The notes under the pieces: model-generated | The model's input: only the letters and a program-made list of their open reading frames with translations | The model's database searches: none | What the model was told of the DNA's origin: nothing | Assembly: GCA_020912385.1 (NCBI GenBank) | Contig: CP087209.1 | Location: forward strand, 2,914,001 to 2,978,000 | Length of the DNA: 64,000 nucleotides | From: Neofusicoccum parvum | Lineage: Eukaryota; Ascomycota; Dothideomycetes; Botryosphaeriales; Botryosphaeriaceae | Direction of reading: 5' to 3' | Shown: one piece after another, positions 41,634 to 53,554 of the stretch | Position numbering within the stretch: position 1 is the stretch's first letter | How the letters are laid out: each line of letters starts with the position of its first letter | Program-made: the position numbers and the translations under genes

Positions 41634-44600
41634 TTAAGCCCACACCAGCTTCTTCAGCGAGTAACCAATCTGCTCCAGATACCCGGTACTCTTCTTTGCA
41701 TCTGCTAGGGAGATAATATCCCTATCTTCAATCTGCAGGCCGCCATCCTCTCTAGCAGGGTCTTTGCCTTTCAATGCTGCGTCTCTGCCCCTGGCCTCTC
41801 CGCTCTGCGCAACGGACTTTTCACGCAAAGCCTTGGCACGCCTGATCTCCTCACAGATCATGCCTACCAGCTCGGGCTCGGTGGGCGGCTCGGCATCTGC
41901 GTCATGGCTGCCGCGGGTGGTGGCGAAGCTTGATTTGGGTGGGAGTGCCTTGAACGCTAAGTAGCGTCTCTCGGCGCCAGGTGGAAGCGGGGAGCTGGTA
42001 GCCGCAGGTTGTTGCTGTTGTTGCTTCTGAGGCGTCTGCGGCGCTTGCTTGTTGTCCTTGAGCGCCTGTGTGTCGTCATTGGCGCCTTGCTTGTCATCTG
42101 TGCCTGTTGGCTGTGGCTTGTCGTCTTGGTCTTGCTTCCCAACTTGATCCCGAATTTCCTCGTCCGCATTCTTATTCGCCTCCGCTTTTGCCTCCGCCTC
42201 AGCCTGCGCTTCAGACTCGCTCTTCTCGGTCGCTAGGCTCCTTGTATTTACGCGCACCAAGTTCGGGCCTGTGTGCACGTACTCGACTACAAATCCCACA
42301 TTCTTCGTCTCGTCCATGTGGCGTGGCGCAAGGGTGCTTGTGATATACGTCCCCTTCGCAAGCCCCTTTACATCCTCCAGCTCGACTCTTTCAAATTCTC
42401 TCACCTTCTCTGTGCCCCAGTCAAAGCGACAGAAGTACAAGGCACGCTCGGTGAGCAGGAGAACGCACTCCTCAAACGGAAGAGAACGGACTGAATTTGA
42501 CTTCGCGGGGCAGGACAGTGTCCAGCCGTGCACTAGGTCCTCTTGTGCATCTTCGATGACCAGCTCAGCGCAACGAGAGATTGCGAGTTGTCTGACCTTA
42601 CGGAGATCTATGGCGTAGTCCTGTGCTTTCATGTCGTCCTCAAAGTCGGCGAAGATATTCTCGGTGGCGCGGCCAAGTAGGTAATCAATGACGGCTTGGG
42701 CGAAGTAGTCGTTGACAATGTTGTTGTAGTAACGCGAAAGTGTGAGACCAAAGTCTGTCAAAGCTCCAGTAATGTTGCGCTTTCGTGTGCGAGTAAAGTC
42801 TCCTTTCAGGGCCGCGGTTCCAGCGTATTGCCTCGAAATAGCATCGCCATTGTCGGCCCAGAGGGTGTTGAACCAGGAAGTCCGCGGGTCATTCTGGAGG
42901 TCGATGCTGACACTCTGGTCGGCAAGCTGCCTCTCGAGGGCCTCGCGAGCACAGGCAGATTGCACGACGTTTGTGCGGTCCAAGCAGTCCATGCAATTCG
43001 TGCGGAGGATACCACTCTGCATCTGGACTATCTGTCCTCGGTCCTCAACAGTCCAACCGAAGGTCTTCATATTCTTGGCCAAAGAGGCCATGAGAAGAGC
43101 AACGTTTTCGAACTTCATACCCCTGCAGACATTGTGGAAGTCAAACCATTCGAATCCAAGAAGCATGCCTCTGCCATCGATGCCGCCCCTCTCATTCAGT
43201 GCCTGCGCATATTCCTCATATGCCCCTCCAATCTTCTTTTCAGTACCATGCTTATCCACAAGCGACGCAACTTGAATACCACCATATCTGGCAGCCAAGT
43301 TGGAGAAGTGAAGCTTGAAGGCCGCAGCATTCGTCTCTGGAGACCCCCATAACTGGGCAACTGGCTTCAGGCTGTAAGGAGATTGTGAGAAAAAGAGAGG
43401 TATAGAGCCTCTGTACTGCACGAATGAGTATATCTTGCCATCTGTCGAGTCCCATGACTGCGGCGACAAGATTTGTTCCGTCTCCACGCTATTAGCCACA
43501 TTGCCATCTTCATCCACGCCACGACGAAGGTAACGTAAGCCCGCCCTTTGGATAGATCGACGGGATATCAAGGTAATCACGTAGTCCTTTTTCGTAGAGC
43601 TGTGAACAGACAGTGGCGTCACTTGAGGTTGAGCCGGCCCCGATTTAGTGTTAGACCTAGCCGGTGGCGGAGGGGAAGTTGCTCGTTTGGCAGCGGCTCC
43701 ATCTTGTGCAGCGACGACTTCTTCAGGCTCGGATGCTGCGCCTACTACAGCCGCTTCGGAGGACTCTGAAGAGACGTCGACAGAGAAGACTCTCTGTCCC
43801 ACAAATCCTTGAATGAGTGGTAATACGAAAGCCTGCTGGCCGGCGTCGATGAACGGCTCGATAATATGCCTATTCCAGAAGAACTAAGTCAAGTCAGTAA
43901 AGATTTATAACACCTATCGCAACATTGGGAACGTACCAGAGGATCGTAAAGTTTGAATAGAGGAAGCGAAGAGTGCGTCTCCCTTTGCTTGCCTAAGCTT
44001 CTAGAGAGATCAAAGTCGTAGGAGAAGAAGAAACTCCTGCTACTAAAGTAAAGCTTGGTCGTCTTGAGGATCTTGGGCAGCAGAGTGCCGGTCGTGTTGT
44101 CAGAGGGCTTGGGCAAGTTCTCCGCCAGTTCCTGCGTAGGCTTCACAGTGGCTGCGGATCCCGAAGCAGGCGGCGACACAGGGGACGATGCAGTAGCAGC
44201 TGCAGCTGCAGGTTCATCCTGCGGTGCGGGTGCCGGAGACCTGGATTTGGGCTTCTGGGCCAGGTCCTCGTCACTACTCATGCCCTGCATGCGGCGGCCC
44301 TCGGCGCTCCAGCCCTTCCGAGAGAACCATCTCTGAGCAAATCTCCCGTATACCCCCTTCCGGCCTATCACGTCCTCCGCGACGCTCGTTCTCTGGTCCA
44401 GCGCGGTCGCCGTGGTGGCATCCTTCTCGGCTTCCTGTGGCGGCGTGTCCGGCAAGGATTCGTCGACGGTAAGATGGTCTGAAGACGTGTCGGTGTCTGT
44501 GTCTGTGTCCGATTCCGACCCGGAGTCTTCGCCGTTGCCTTCCGAGCCCCTATGGCGCTTTTGACTCTCGCGCGCCTGCGCGATCGCATTGTTCGCCTCG

Positions 44601-44991
44601 GCCTGCGACGCCAGAGGAATGAGGGCGACATCGGTGACAACGTATATCGGCTTTCCGCGCACCTGCGCAACGAGCTCGCGGCGCGATATGGCGATCAGGA
44701 AGGAGGACTTGGCAGCTTGCAGCAGGCCTGGCGCAAGACGGGGTCGCGGTCAGCAGCGGGCTTGCCTGGCGCGCGTGGCGGGCGGGGCTCACCAATGATT
44801 CCATGGGCTTCCAGCGTCTGGGGAGCGGTGTCCTCATCGCGGCGGTCCTTCAGCAGCGGCTGGATATTGCCCTTGTAGTCGATCTTGATGGCCTGCTGGG
44901 TCGTCGGGGGATGGTTGCGCGGCGGGGCGGGCTGCAGGATCAGGCCATCGACGGCGGCGAAGATGAGCAGCTTGCGGACGAGACCCGGCAT
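41634..44991 (-). CDS. Sac-domain phosphoinositide phosphatase (Sac2/INPP5F-like)
   Basis: Three exons (44991-44793, 44727-43937, 43883-41634) encode 1079 aa. Sac phosphatases remove phosphates from the inositol ring of membrane lipids. The N-terminus (MPGLVRKLLIFAAVDGLIL) starts the Sac N-lobe, which is broken by an acidic (Asp/Thr/Ser) insert and by Pro/Ala-rich inserts. The catalytic site is RTNCMDCLDRTN, with C627-x5-R633. After the Sac domain a hSac2-type segment (around RALYFCRFDWGTEKVREFERVELEDVKGL) is visible, which is why I place it in the Sac2/INPP5F group rather than with ER Sac1. No C-terminal transmembrane helices are seen, also unlike Sac1. A Glu/Ala- and Gln-rich linker precedes a short conserved C-terminus. 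Both introns (65 and 53 bp) keep phase and restore GLLQAAKSSFLIAI and FFWNRHIIEPF. Confidence 0.9.
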
Positions 44992-45720
44992 GTTGTCCTG
45001 GCGCTGTCGTGTTGAATTCAGCGCGCGAGCATGGTGGGAGTGCGGCGCTGAGTGTGTTGTTTACCAGAGCGGCATCGGAAGGAGGGCCTGTCGCCGGGCA
45101 TTATTGCTGCATGACGTCGTCATGCGTGCGTGATGCTGGAGAACGCTAGCGCCCTCTGCCCAATACTGAAATCTCCGGCCTGACCTCTTGTCTCTGCGCA
45201 CAAACTCCCGCGCGCTGCCGCCGACTGACCGCGCGAAAGACAAACAGTCTGCATGCGTTTCTCAGTCGTCACAGCAGACATGCCGAGCCCTGCACCAGCA
45301 GGACACTTGTGAGAAGCACAAGGCATACTTACACCCGTCCGGCCGTGGTCGTGGTCGCAGCCGTGGTCGTGTTGGTGCCTCCGGGCGCGTGCCTGAGCTT
45401 GGGGTCCGCATGGGCTCCCAGCGTTGTACTTAATTTCACCAGGGCGCTTCGTCACGGTGCATCGCTCTGAGCTCGCGTCCGGCGACGCGTCTCGCGTCTG
45501 AGCGAAGACCCATGCCCGGAATCCGCAAGGGTATGCAACCAGTCCACAAGCTACCTCGAGACCTTCAACGCTGCGCAAACCGTGCACCAAGACGTATGGG
45601 TTGGATTGAGAGTTTCTCCAGCATTGAAATGACTAAATTGACAGCAACGGGTTCATAAGAATCATGACCAATTTTGCGCAGCAGAAGACGCTTTCCACCA
45701 TCGCTAGCCCCGCGTCCACC
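44992..45720. promoter_or_regulatory. Promoter region of Sac phosphatase gene
   Basis: A gap between two minus-strand genes. A GTGGTC-rich stretch lies at about 45344-45372. No further motif recognised. Confidence 0.45.
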
Positions 45721-46662
45721 CTAGTTGTGGAACTCGCCGTTGCATTGCTCCTCCTCGTAGTCGTAGTCCGGCTGGAACTCCCAGTATAGCGACTCCTGGT
45801 CAGCTCCCATCTTGAAGGTGTACTCGGCCGCCTCGTTCGGAACCAGAACCTTCGGAACGCCGTTTGCCGCCGCCGCCTCGACCATGAGCTGGACCTCGCA
45901 GCTCCTCTCCATCAAAGTGTACAAGTACGCCGCCTCGTCGACCGTGTGGCCCACCGTCAGCAGTCCATGGTTCCGCAGGATCAAGCCCTTGCCATTCGGT
46001 CCTAGGGAAGCGGCTAGGCGCTTGCCCTCCGCCTCAGAAAACACGATGCCGCCGCAGTCCTTGTACACGGCCTGAGCGTCGCCGTAGAAGTAGCAGACGT
46101 CCTGATTGAGCATCTCGAGAGGCCGTGCAAAGGTGCTCCACGCCTTGCCGTACTTGGAGTGCGTGTGGCAGGCGGCGTTGGCGTCCGGTCGCGCCTTGTG
46201 CACCGCGCTGTGGATTAGGAAGCCCGCTGCGTTGGCCGGCCGCGTCATGTTGCCGCCGATAGCCTTGCCGTCGTAATCGACCAGGATCATATCCGACGCC
46301 TTCAGCTGCCCGAAGTGCTTGCCCAGCGGGTTCGTCCAGAAGGTGTGGGGGTTCGGTTGGGGGGTTAGTGATTTGCTCGTCTGATTGACACGGGGAAGAT
46401 GCTATTTTACCTCGGGATCTCGCACGGAAATGTGACCAGACATGCCCTCAGTGAAGCCCTTGCGAGCAAAGACGCGGAAAGCAGCTGCCATGTGCGAGAG
46501 GATGAAGTTACGCTGCTTGTCCATGTCCGAGTAAAGGGGAATGCCGGGCAGACAGACGCCCTGCGAGATGGCCTGCAGAGGCGTCATGTCCTCCTTTCCG
46601 TGAGGCTTGAAGGGAACGACAGCATCGTCCTTCTTCTCCTCGGTGATTGCTGAGGGAGCCAT
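45721..46662 (-). CDS. Class II aldolase/adducin-domain protein, with unusual intron
   Basis: Two exons. The first is 46662-46411; the second ends at 45721. Class II aldolase/adducin proteins are zinc-dependent aldolases, epimerases or structural relatives. Visible: an N-lobe with EGMSGHISVRDPE, then FWTNPLGKHFGQLKASDM, zinc ligands in CHTHSKYGKAWS and the distal RNHGLLTVGHTVDEAAY. Splicing is odd. From the donor GTAAAA (46410) the only AG giving the right frame is at 46381-46382, making a 30 bp intron and a 303 aa protein with an extra TSKSLTPQP insert. A 57 bp intron to position 46354, with a CTAAC branch site, would give the expected DPE-NPHTFWTNP (294 aa), but its last two bases are CG. 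So either the acceptor is mutated, the intron is ultra-short, or there is a base error. The head and tail of the gene are secure. Confidence 0.85.
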
Positions 46663-47660
46663 TATGTGTTTTTGAACAAGAAAGACGGCAGATAGAAGAC
46701 TAGGGCAGTTCGACTTTTTTCAGAAACAGTCAGAAAGGAGTGCTGCTAAAGCAAAGCTTAGTTTGTGGAGATGCGGATAGATATGGAGGACTTCAAGTCG
46801 TCTCTACTCCAAGAGGTGGCGGAGATGCACGACCAATATTGGCAGGTTCGGCAGCTTATCAAGCTAGCCACATTATTGGCAGTCGGGGCATCCGTTAGCG
46901 GGCCATGCGCAGATAGGCCGGCGGTGAGGCTTGGCCGTCGGATTTCAGCGGCGTGGCAGGCAGAAAGATCAGAAGATTTTGAACCGATGCAAATCGGTGC
47001 AATTCCGTAAGTGGGGCACCTGGCGGAAACGGGTTAAGAGGCGCAACGTGGGGCGTGCGAGCTGCCCTGTGGTCGAATCGTTTTGGCCTTCCCTAAGCAA
47101 TGGCTGGGGCTTTTTCTCTTGCAACCTCGTCGACATTTTACAGCCGTGTAATGAAGCCACTAGCATTAAACTTGTCGGCGAACGGGCGAGAGATCGAAAC
47201 AGCAGCTGTCTCCCTTGCGAACTCGTCGAATTGCAATTCAAGCTTACCCGCAAGGCTAACTGGCGGTTCAGCATTCGTAGAGGGAAACTGACTCCAGGAC
47301 TTGCCTGATCGGGCGAATGCGCATCTGCCCTCCTGATCGACTAACGCGTGCCCGGTAGCATCGCATAGTAACGTAATGTGCTTTGTGCTTTCTGATTCAA
47401 GTGCATGTCTACGTGTTGTGGAGTATTTCAAGGTTTGGGGAACGTGCCTTGTCTTTGCTCGCAATCCCAGTAGCTAATCCATGACGATCGCAGTCGAGGT
47501 TCAAAGAAAAGTAATGAATAAGCCGACAGGACAATCTTGTTCTGAAGGCTAGAAAAATAGAATAGTAAGTACGCACAGCGATGCTCACAAAGCCAAGCGC
47601 CATAACATCGTCAAAAGATATGTACCCACCCATCTTTGCGCTTTCCAAAGTTCCATTAAA
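46663..47660. other. Intergenic region
   Basis: A 1 kb gap between two minus-strand genes. The left side is the aldolase promoter; the right side the 3' flank of the Pex22-like gene. No coding signal recognised. Confidence 0.45.
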
Positions 47661-49014
47661 TCATTCCTTGCCGCCGACCCGACGCTCGAAATCGTCGACC
47701 AACCTTGCGCCGTCCACAACCTCCACACCCTTACCCAGTCCGACCATGGTAGTCGTCTCCCACCACTTCTTCTCCTTCCTGGGGCCGCTGCCTTCCCCTT
47801 CATCCTCCGTGTCAACCAACCCAAGGCCGACACCGCTAGCGCCGACAACAATCATGATCTGACCGACCCAGTTCCTGGTTTGCTCGACATACTCTCCCTG
47901 AATACCGGACAGATCTTCGGTCAGGTAGACGAGATCAGGCGCCAGATGGCGCAGCATGTGCATATGACCGCTTGGCGTCGTGAATGGCATGACCATGGTA
48001 GGTTTCTCGACGAGGCGCAGTGCTCGCGCGTGGATACTGTTGTACAACGAGTTTTCAGGGTTGGATGCGGACATTGATGGGGTGTTTCCAGATTTCGGCG
48101 TGTTTTGGCCGCTACCATAGGGGTGCGGGTCGAGAGATGAGAGCTGCTCTTCTCCAGGTGTCTGAGCGGGCGTAGAGATGGCAGCGTACGAAGAGCCGAG
48201 AGACTCTGTCTGGTTGCTAGAGCTGGAGCGAGGCTTGAGAGACGGCGCATAAATCAGAACGAAGAGATTGGTAGTTTCGAAGTTCGTTGGAGGCAGGTGC
48301 GAGAGGATCGACTACGCAAATTAGAAGAGCAAGCAACATGTTCAGCTTGATACGGCTTACTGGATGCTCCTGGTATGCTCCGTGATCGTCGTCATGTACA
48401 GAAGAGTCTGCCGAGACCACAACCACAACCGTTTTCCTCCGAGAGCCTGGCCGGGGAGGCTGAGCAGGACGCTGAAGCGTCGCGTTGAACGCATCAGTGT
48501 GCCTGCCAACTGCCGAAGCACTTTGCGATGACTGGAAATCAACGTTCCGGCGCACGGCCTCTTCAGACCATCTGGAGTGGTCGCCATAATCCTCACGGTC
48601 CTCCTCGCGGATAGACCCGAGCGCAGCACCAAACGCAGTGCCTACAGCAGCTACCCCGGTAGCCAGCTTTCTGCTCGCGTTGTCGAACACTGCCTGCGGA
48701 CTGGGGGTGCGACGAATAGCGCCAGACATACGCGCCATAAAACCTTCATCCTGATCTCTGGTTATACCAACGGACTCCGAGTACGTATCGTCGGCGTAGC
48801 CCGGAGGCGGTGGTGGGCGATATGCATGCCCCTCCTCCCCATAGCTGAGGTCTGCGTCGTCATCATCGTCATGGTCTTTGCGCTCGCTCCAAATCCATGC
48901 TGCGGCGCCTGCGGTGGCGATGGTAACGGTCAGGACGAGAGGGACCCAGTACCCGAAGGTAGATCGGCGCGAGCTCTGCTGACGGCGGTCGTAGCGGTCG
49001 TAGGAGAAGGACAT
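47661..49014 (-). CDS. Pex22-like peroxisome biogenesis protein
   Basis: Two exons (49014-48361 and 48311-47661) give 434 aa. The N-terminus is basic (MSFSYDRYDRRQQSSRRS), then a single transmembrane helix (FGYWVPLVLTVTIATAGAAAWIW), then an acidic patch (KDHDDDDDADLS), as in the Pezizomycotina peroxin-22-like group. Pex22 anchors the ubiquitin-conjugating enzyme Pex4 on the peroxisome for recycling of Pex5. The cytosolic part begins a Rossmann-like core with RRKTVVVVVSAD (about 195), continued after a 49 bp intron by NLFVLIYAP. Further strands include RNWVGQIMIVVGASGVGLGLV. The assignment is from general resemblance; no short diagnostic motif exists. It is head-to-head with the eIF2B gamma gene. 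Confidence 0.75.
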
Positions 49015-49541
49015 GATCGCTCCTCACATTATTCTGTGCACGCGATCGTGGAATCGAGGGTTTTGCGCGACGCGCTGGTTCATGCGCAGTGGAATTTCGA
49101 CAGGCTCTGGGGTGGCTGGGCGGGCAGTTGGGCGGAAAGCTTCGAGATGGCACCTGCTTGTTGTTCGTGGAGGCTGGCTCGCGCCGAGGCCTGGGGAAGG
49201 GCTTATTAGTTGTGGCCGGGAAACCCGCCCAAACAGGCCCAAAAGCGGCAAAGCTCTTTTGGTGGACGCGCACGGTTGCAGGAAGACGCCGCGTAGATCG
49301 TGTCTGCCGTGCCGCTCGCGAGCCGATGCGTCACAGGTCCCGCGTCGCATTTTTTGAGCTTCACCACAACACCGCGACTGCCAACCCAGCGACCACCCAC
49401 CCCCGGCCGCGGTCGACCTTGCTCGCACAGCTGCAGCACCTGTCTCGGTCGGACATATCTGGGGTTGCAACCTCAACACTTCTCCAGGAGGAATCCGTGT
49501 CAGCGCAACAAATCACGGCTGCGGGGCGGTGACTCGACACC
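49015..49541. promoter_or_regulatory. Bidirectional promoter, Pex22-like / eIF2B gamma
   Basis: 527 bp between two divergent start codons. Overlapping open frames here are chance. The right half is rich in C/A, suitable for a leader. Confidence 0.5.
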
Positions 49542-51402
49542 ATGCCTCACGCAAACATGCCTGCGCCGGGTTTCCAGGCGCTGATTCTCTGTGGACCAGG
49601 CGTCTCTCTGGACACTTTCACATCCAGCCCCAAAGACTTCCCCAAGGCCCTGGTTCCAATCGCTAATCGCCCCATGGTCTGGTATCCGCTTGAATGGTGC
49701 TACCGCATGGGAATCACGAGTATGTAATTGTATGTCGGCGCAAGCTACTTCCAGGATATCTGACAATAATACTTTGCAGATATCACGTTGATCACCCCTC
49801 AGGAATCCGCCGAAGCTCTCGAAGCCGCCCTGTCTCAGAATCCGCATTTGACCTCGCTCCCCTCGCCGAAGCCTGACATCCTCGCACCGGAAGACTTGAC
49901 GCAAACCACCGGTACTGGGGAGATTTTCAGGCTAAAAGAGGTCCAAGGGATAATTGAGGGAGACTTCATTGTTCTGCCATGCGACCTGGTTTGCGAGCTG
50001 GACGGCGCGAGCCTGCTCGAGTCCTGGATGATCGAACAAGGTGGCCTTGGAGGAGCAACGGGAGGAAAGGAGAACAACCGCCTCATTCCCATGAGCACTG
50101 GAGGAGAGCAGAGTGGGAGGAGGGGCGGTCTCGGTGTCTGGTACCAGACCAAGGGAGAGACAGCGGTTAAGGGGGAAGAGACGGACTTTATTGCAACGAC
50201 CCCGCTGCCTAGGCCGGTCGTACCACCGCATTCTGGATCACTTCGCCCGAACTTGGCCAATTTGGTGTACTCAATTCCTACCGACGTGTTGAACGACATT
50301 ACTGAGGAGAACAAGAACTTCACCATCAGACACACGCTGCTTATGAAGCATGGCAGGGTCAAGATGTTGACAACAACTCGCGATTCCCACGTCTACTTCT
50401 TCCCTTATTGGGTATTGGATATGATCAAGAAGAACGAAAAGTTCGATTCCCTCAGCGACGCTCTGAGTTGGTGGGCCAAGGCAGGCTGGCAGGCAGGATT
50501 GGGCGAGAAGCTTGGCCTGCGTGAAATCCTCCACCCTTCAGAGAGCGATGCTGGTGATGATGCTATGGCGGCCAGTGGTATCCTCCAGGATGAAGTCGAC
50601 ATCGCAAGCCTCAGCAGCACATTCCAGAGCAAGGTCAATGCCGGCGATTCGCAACCAATCTTCGCGTCAAGAGTAGTGGACCCAGATAGCCCTTCCGTTT
50701 CGGTTACCGGCCCGGATATTGAGCCTCCAGTCGAGGTCCCTCCCATCCTCGCTTATGTCCAGTCGGTCGAGCCGTCCGCTCCCTTCATCCGTCGTGTCGA
50801 CACGGCAGCACTTCTACTTAATATCTCGCTGCGCCTGGCTAAGCTGCCTTCGGTCGAGGAAGTCGGCAAGAACGCGGCTTCACCATTCGCTCACAATGCA
50901 AAGATCGCGCACCCCGACAGCGTGCCCAAAAAGTGCCGCGTTGAGGCTGAGAACAGTCTCATCGCCGAGAATGTCATCATTGAGGAAAAGTGCAACATCA
51001 AGGAGTCTGTAATCGGCGCCAACTGTAAGATCGCCAGCGGTGCGCGCCTGCAGCGTTGCTTGCTGATGGATGGCGCGGAGGTTGGTGAGAATTGTCAGCT
51101 CACCGGATGCATCCTGGGCAGGCGATGCAAGATCGAGGGTGGCCCGGCCAAGTCGGATGAGAAGACGATTCTCAAAGACTGTGAGGTTCAGGAGGGCCAC
51201 ATTGTGGAGTGGGGCAGTGAGTTTCATGTCGCCTTTTCGTCAAAGAGAATATTCGCTAACGTGTTTCGCAGGAGAATGGAAGGACGAGAAGTTCAAGCGG
51301 TTTGGTGGGGATCTGGATGATGATGACGGTGATGACGGGTTTGGGGACGACGATATTGCGGACGACCTGATGGCAGAGCACCCGGGCGATTCTCTGCGTT
51401 AA
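49542..51402 (+). CDS. GCD1: Translation initiation factor eIF2B subunit gamma
   Basis: Three exons (49542-49719, 49780-51216, 51272-51402) encode 581 aa. eIF2B is the guanine-nucleotide exchange factor for eIF2; gamma pairs with epsilon in the catalytic subcomplex. The N-terminal nucleotidyltransferase-like domain begins FQALILCGPGVSL with DFPKALVPIANRPMVWYPLEW at about 30-50 and includes GDFIVLPCDLVCELD. The C-terminus has a left-handed beta-helix of hexapeptide-like repeats (NSLIAENVIIEEKCNIKESV, NCKIASGARLQRCLLM, ENCQLTGCILGRRCKI). The 60 bp intron 1 gives GITNITLITPQE. The 55 bp intron 2 gives VEWGREWKDEKFKRFGGD; the last exon then encodes a strongly acidic tail (DDDDGDDGFGDDD). Confidence 0.92.
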
Positions 51403-51816
51403 AAAGGATCTTGGCTGATGGCGTACGGAAGAGGGAAATCAAAACGTAAGATTAGAAAATATACATATCATACATCATGTCATGGCGCAGTGGTCCCAGG
51501 ATATATGTGATGAAATACAAGAACAGTGAAACCGGAATCACGCATATCTGTCCGATCTGTACGTATGAGAGGCGCAACTGACAGTAAGGATGAGTTGCTC
51601 AGGAGATCTCAACCAACAAGTATATCCGAGTAATAGAGGTCTTCCGGGTTGACTCTAATATTGTAGCACGTAGATAGTTGCATGGCTGCTAATGAGCGAG
51701 CGTTTTACTCGTCCGTAAATTGTGATATTGGTATAGTACACTGTCTCCCCACGGTGCACCTTCCACGGCTGCCCATGGGATTATTTCAACTCATGGTCGC
51801 CCCCCAAAGCAACTGT
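51403..51816. other. Intergenic region between convergent genes
   Basis: A 414 bp AT-rich stretch between two gene ends. It holds both 3' UTRs and nothing else visible. Confidence 0.55.
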
Positions 51817-53113
51817 TCACTCCAACTTAATAATCCAGCCGTCACCTTCGACTTCCTGCTTCGGGTTGATACCGCCCCATAGTATCACCGTCTTGTCATC
51901 AACATTTGATGCAGCAAAGAAAGACCTCGGTCCCGGATGGACCTTGCCCTCGTGCGAGAACTCTTCGCTGTGCAACTTGACTTCCGCCTCAGCCCAGCTA
52001 CCCTCACCAGAGTCCATTCCAAGCTTATCACGCGCAGTGTCTTTAACAACAGCCAGCGAAACATTTTCTGACGGGAGCTGGAAGGTCCAGGCATCGCTGA
52101 AGAAGTCCTTGGACTTTGGAGGCAGCTCGGCGGTCTGGCCGTCTTCGCTACGCTTCTGACCGAAGAGATAGAGGAGAAAGTTGCGGCCGTATCCAGTTGA
52201 GATTGGAAGCACGCCGGCGCCGTCTCTGGAAGTGTCAGGACCCGGAACAAGGGGGTTGGAAGGAGCGGGGATGGTGTCCCAGCGCGCGCCACTGGTGGCG
52301 TCCCGGAGGTTGTAGAAGTGGACTGGTGCTTGGAACTTGGTATCGATGCCGACGGTGAAAACCTTGTCTTGCGCGAAAGCAAGGCCGGCGGGTGTGCCTG
52401 TTTGCGACAAGGTCTGGTCCTCGTGAGCCTCCCAGACACCCGTCGTTATGTCGACGGAGCTCAGGCTCGGTAGGGCGCGTAGGTCATGCGTTCCCGCTGG
52501 TCTGCTGAAACCTCCGTAAAGCAGGAGTGAGTTCCCACGGATAACCGATCCATGATAGAACTGGCAATCCCTGGGGCCCTGCGTGGCGATTTTCGTCCAC
52601 TTCAAAGCGTCGGTGTTGAAAGACCACAACGCTGAGCCATCCTCCACCGAATCACCGCTCTTGTCACGTCCACCGTAGATGAGGATATCCTTTCCAGCCA
52701 CTGCTGCCGAATGGCCAGCACGAGATGCAGGTACGGGACATCCCTCAGTAGCAGGTAGTGCTGGAATGCAGTGGTAGTCAATCTGCTCGTTCTTGTCCTT
52801 GGGAGGCAAGGCCAATTGGTGGAATTCGTTGCCGGCCAGGGATCCATCGTCAGTGATGCCGCCGAAGATATACGCCTTGCCGTTCACAACACTGACAGTG
52901 TGCGAATGTCGACGAATGAGATCACTAGACGAAGGGTCAGCGGAAGCAAAGAATCCAGGGTGTCGCAACGACTTACGACACAGCTATGCGTGTGAAGGTG
53001 ACCTTCAGCGGCATAGTCTGCTTGGCAATTGCATATCCAGCGACAGCACCGCCTTCAATGGTGGTCGAAACGACCTGTTCGGCAACGACGGCACCGGCAG
53101 CGATTTCGGCCAT
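51817..53113 (-). CDS. Kelch-repeat beta-propeller protein
   Basis: Two exons (53113-52977 and 52924-51817) encode 414 aa. Kelch repeats form a propeller used for protein binding. Units are visible as HSHTVSVVNGKAYIFGG, RAGHSAAVAGKDILIYGG, FYHGSVIRGNSLLLYGGF and SFFAASNVDDKTVILWGG, each with the double Gly at the end of strand c. The N-terminal exon (MAEIAAGAVVAEQVVSTTIEGG) joins through a 52 bp intron as AVS-DLIRRHSHT. No F-box or other domain is seen, and the binding partner is unknown. The upstream in-frame region of exon 2 encodes no homologous sequence, which supports the intron. It is head-to-head with SPT20. Confidence 0.9.
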
Positions 53114-53554
53114 GGTGGAGGAAGTGAGGTGTTCTGGCGAGGCTGGGAGCGCAGCGGGGAGAGCATTGCATCATAGGTTGGTGGGAGCTTTGTTCCTTGC
53201 ATGCACCAGGAACGGTCTCCGGGCAAGGGCTGCGTGGGAGTTGCCAAGACTGGGGCGGATCAGGCTCCCGCCAGGCCGCTGGCTGCCGCTTAGGCGCTCG
53301 TGGACGCGGAGGAGCCGCATGTGCACATCCCCATCCGACATCATCACTCCACCACGCGCCAGCATCCCCGACTGCATATCGCGCATCTCGTTGCGCGCGC
53401 CCCGTCCTCTCACAGTCGCGTCGCCGGCCGCGATCCACTGCAGCTCGTCCCACCCTTTGCCCTGACCCGGACTGTCCATGAGACGCGCGCCCTTCTTGTG
53501 ATTACGGCACCCCACGCCGGAAACGCGCCGGATCACCTTGCACTTCCGCTCACG
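53114..53554. promoter_or_regulatory. Bidirectional promoter, kelch gene / SPT20
   Basis: 441 bp between divergent ATGs. The plus-strand frame stays open through much of it without a credible ATG. Confidence 0.5.
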
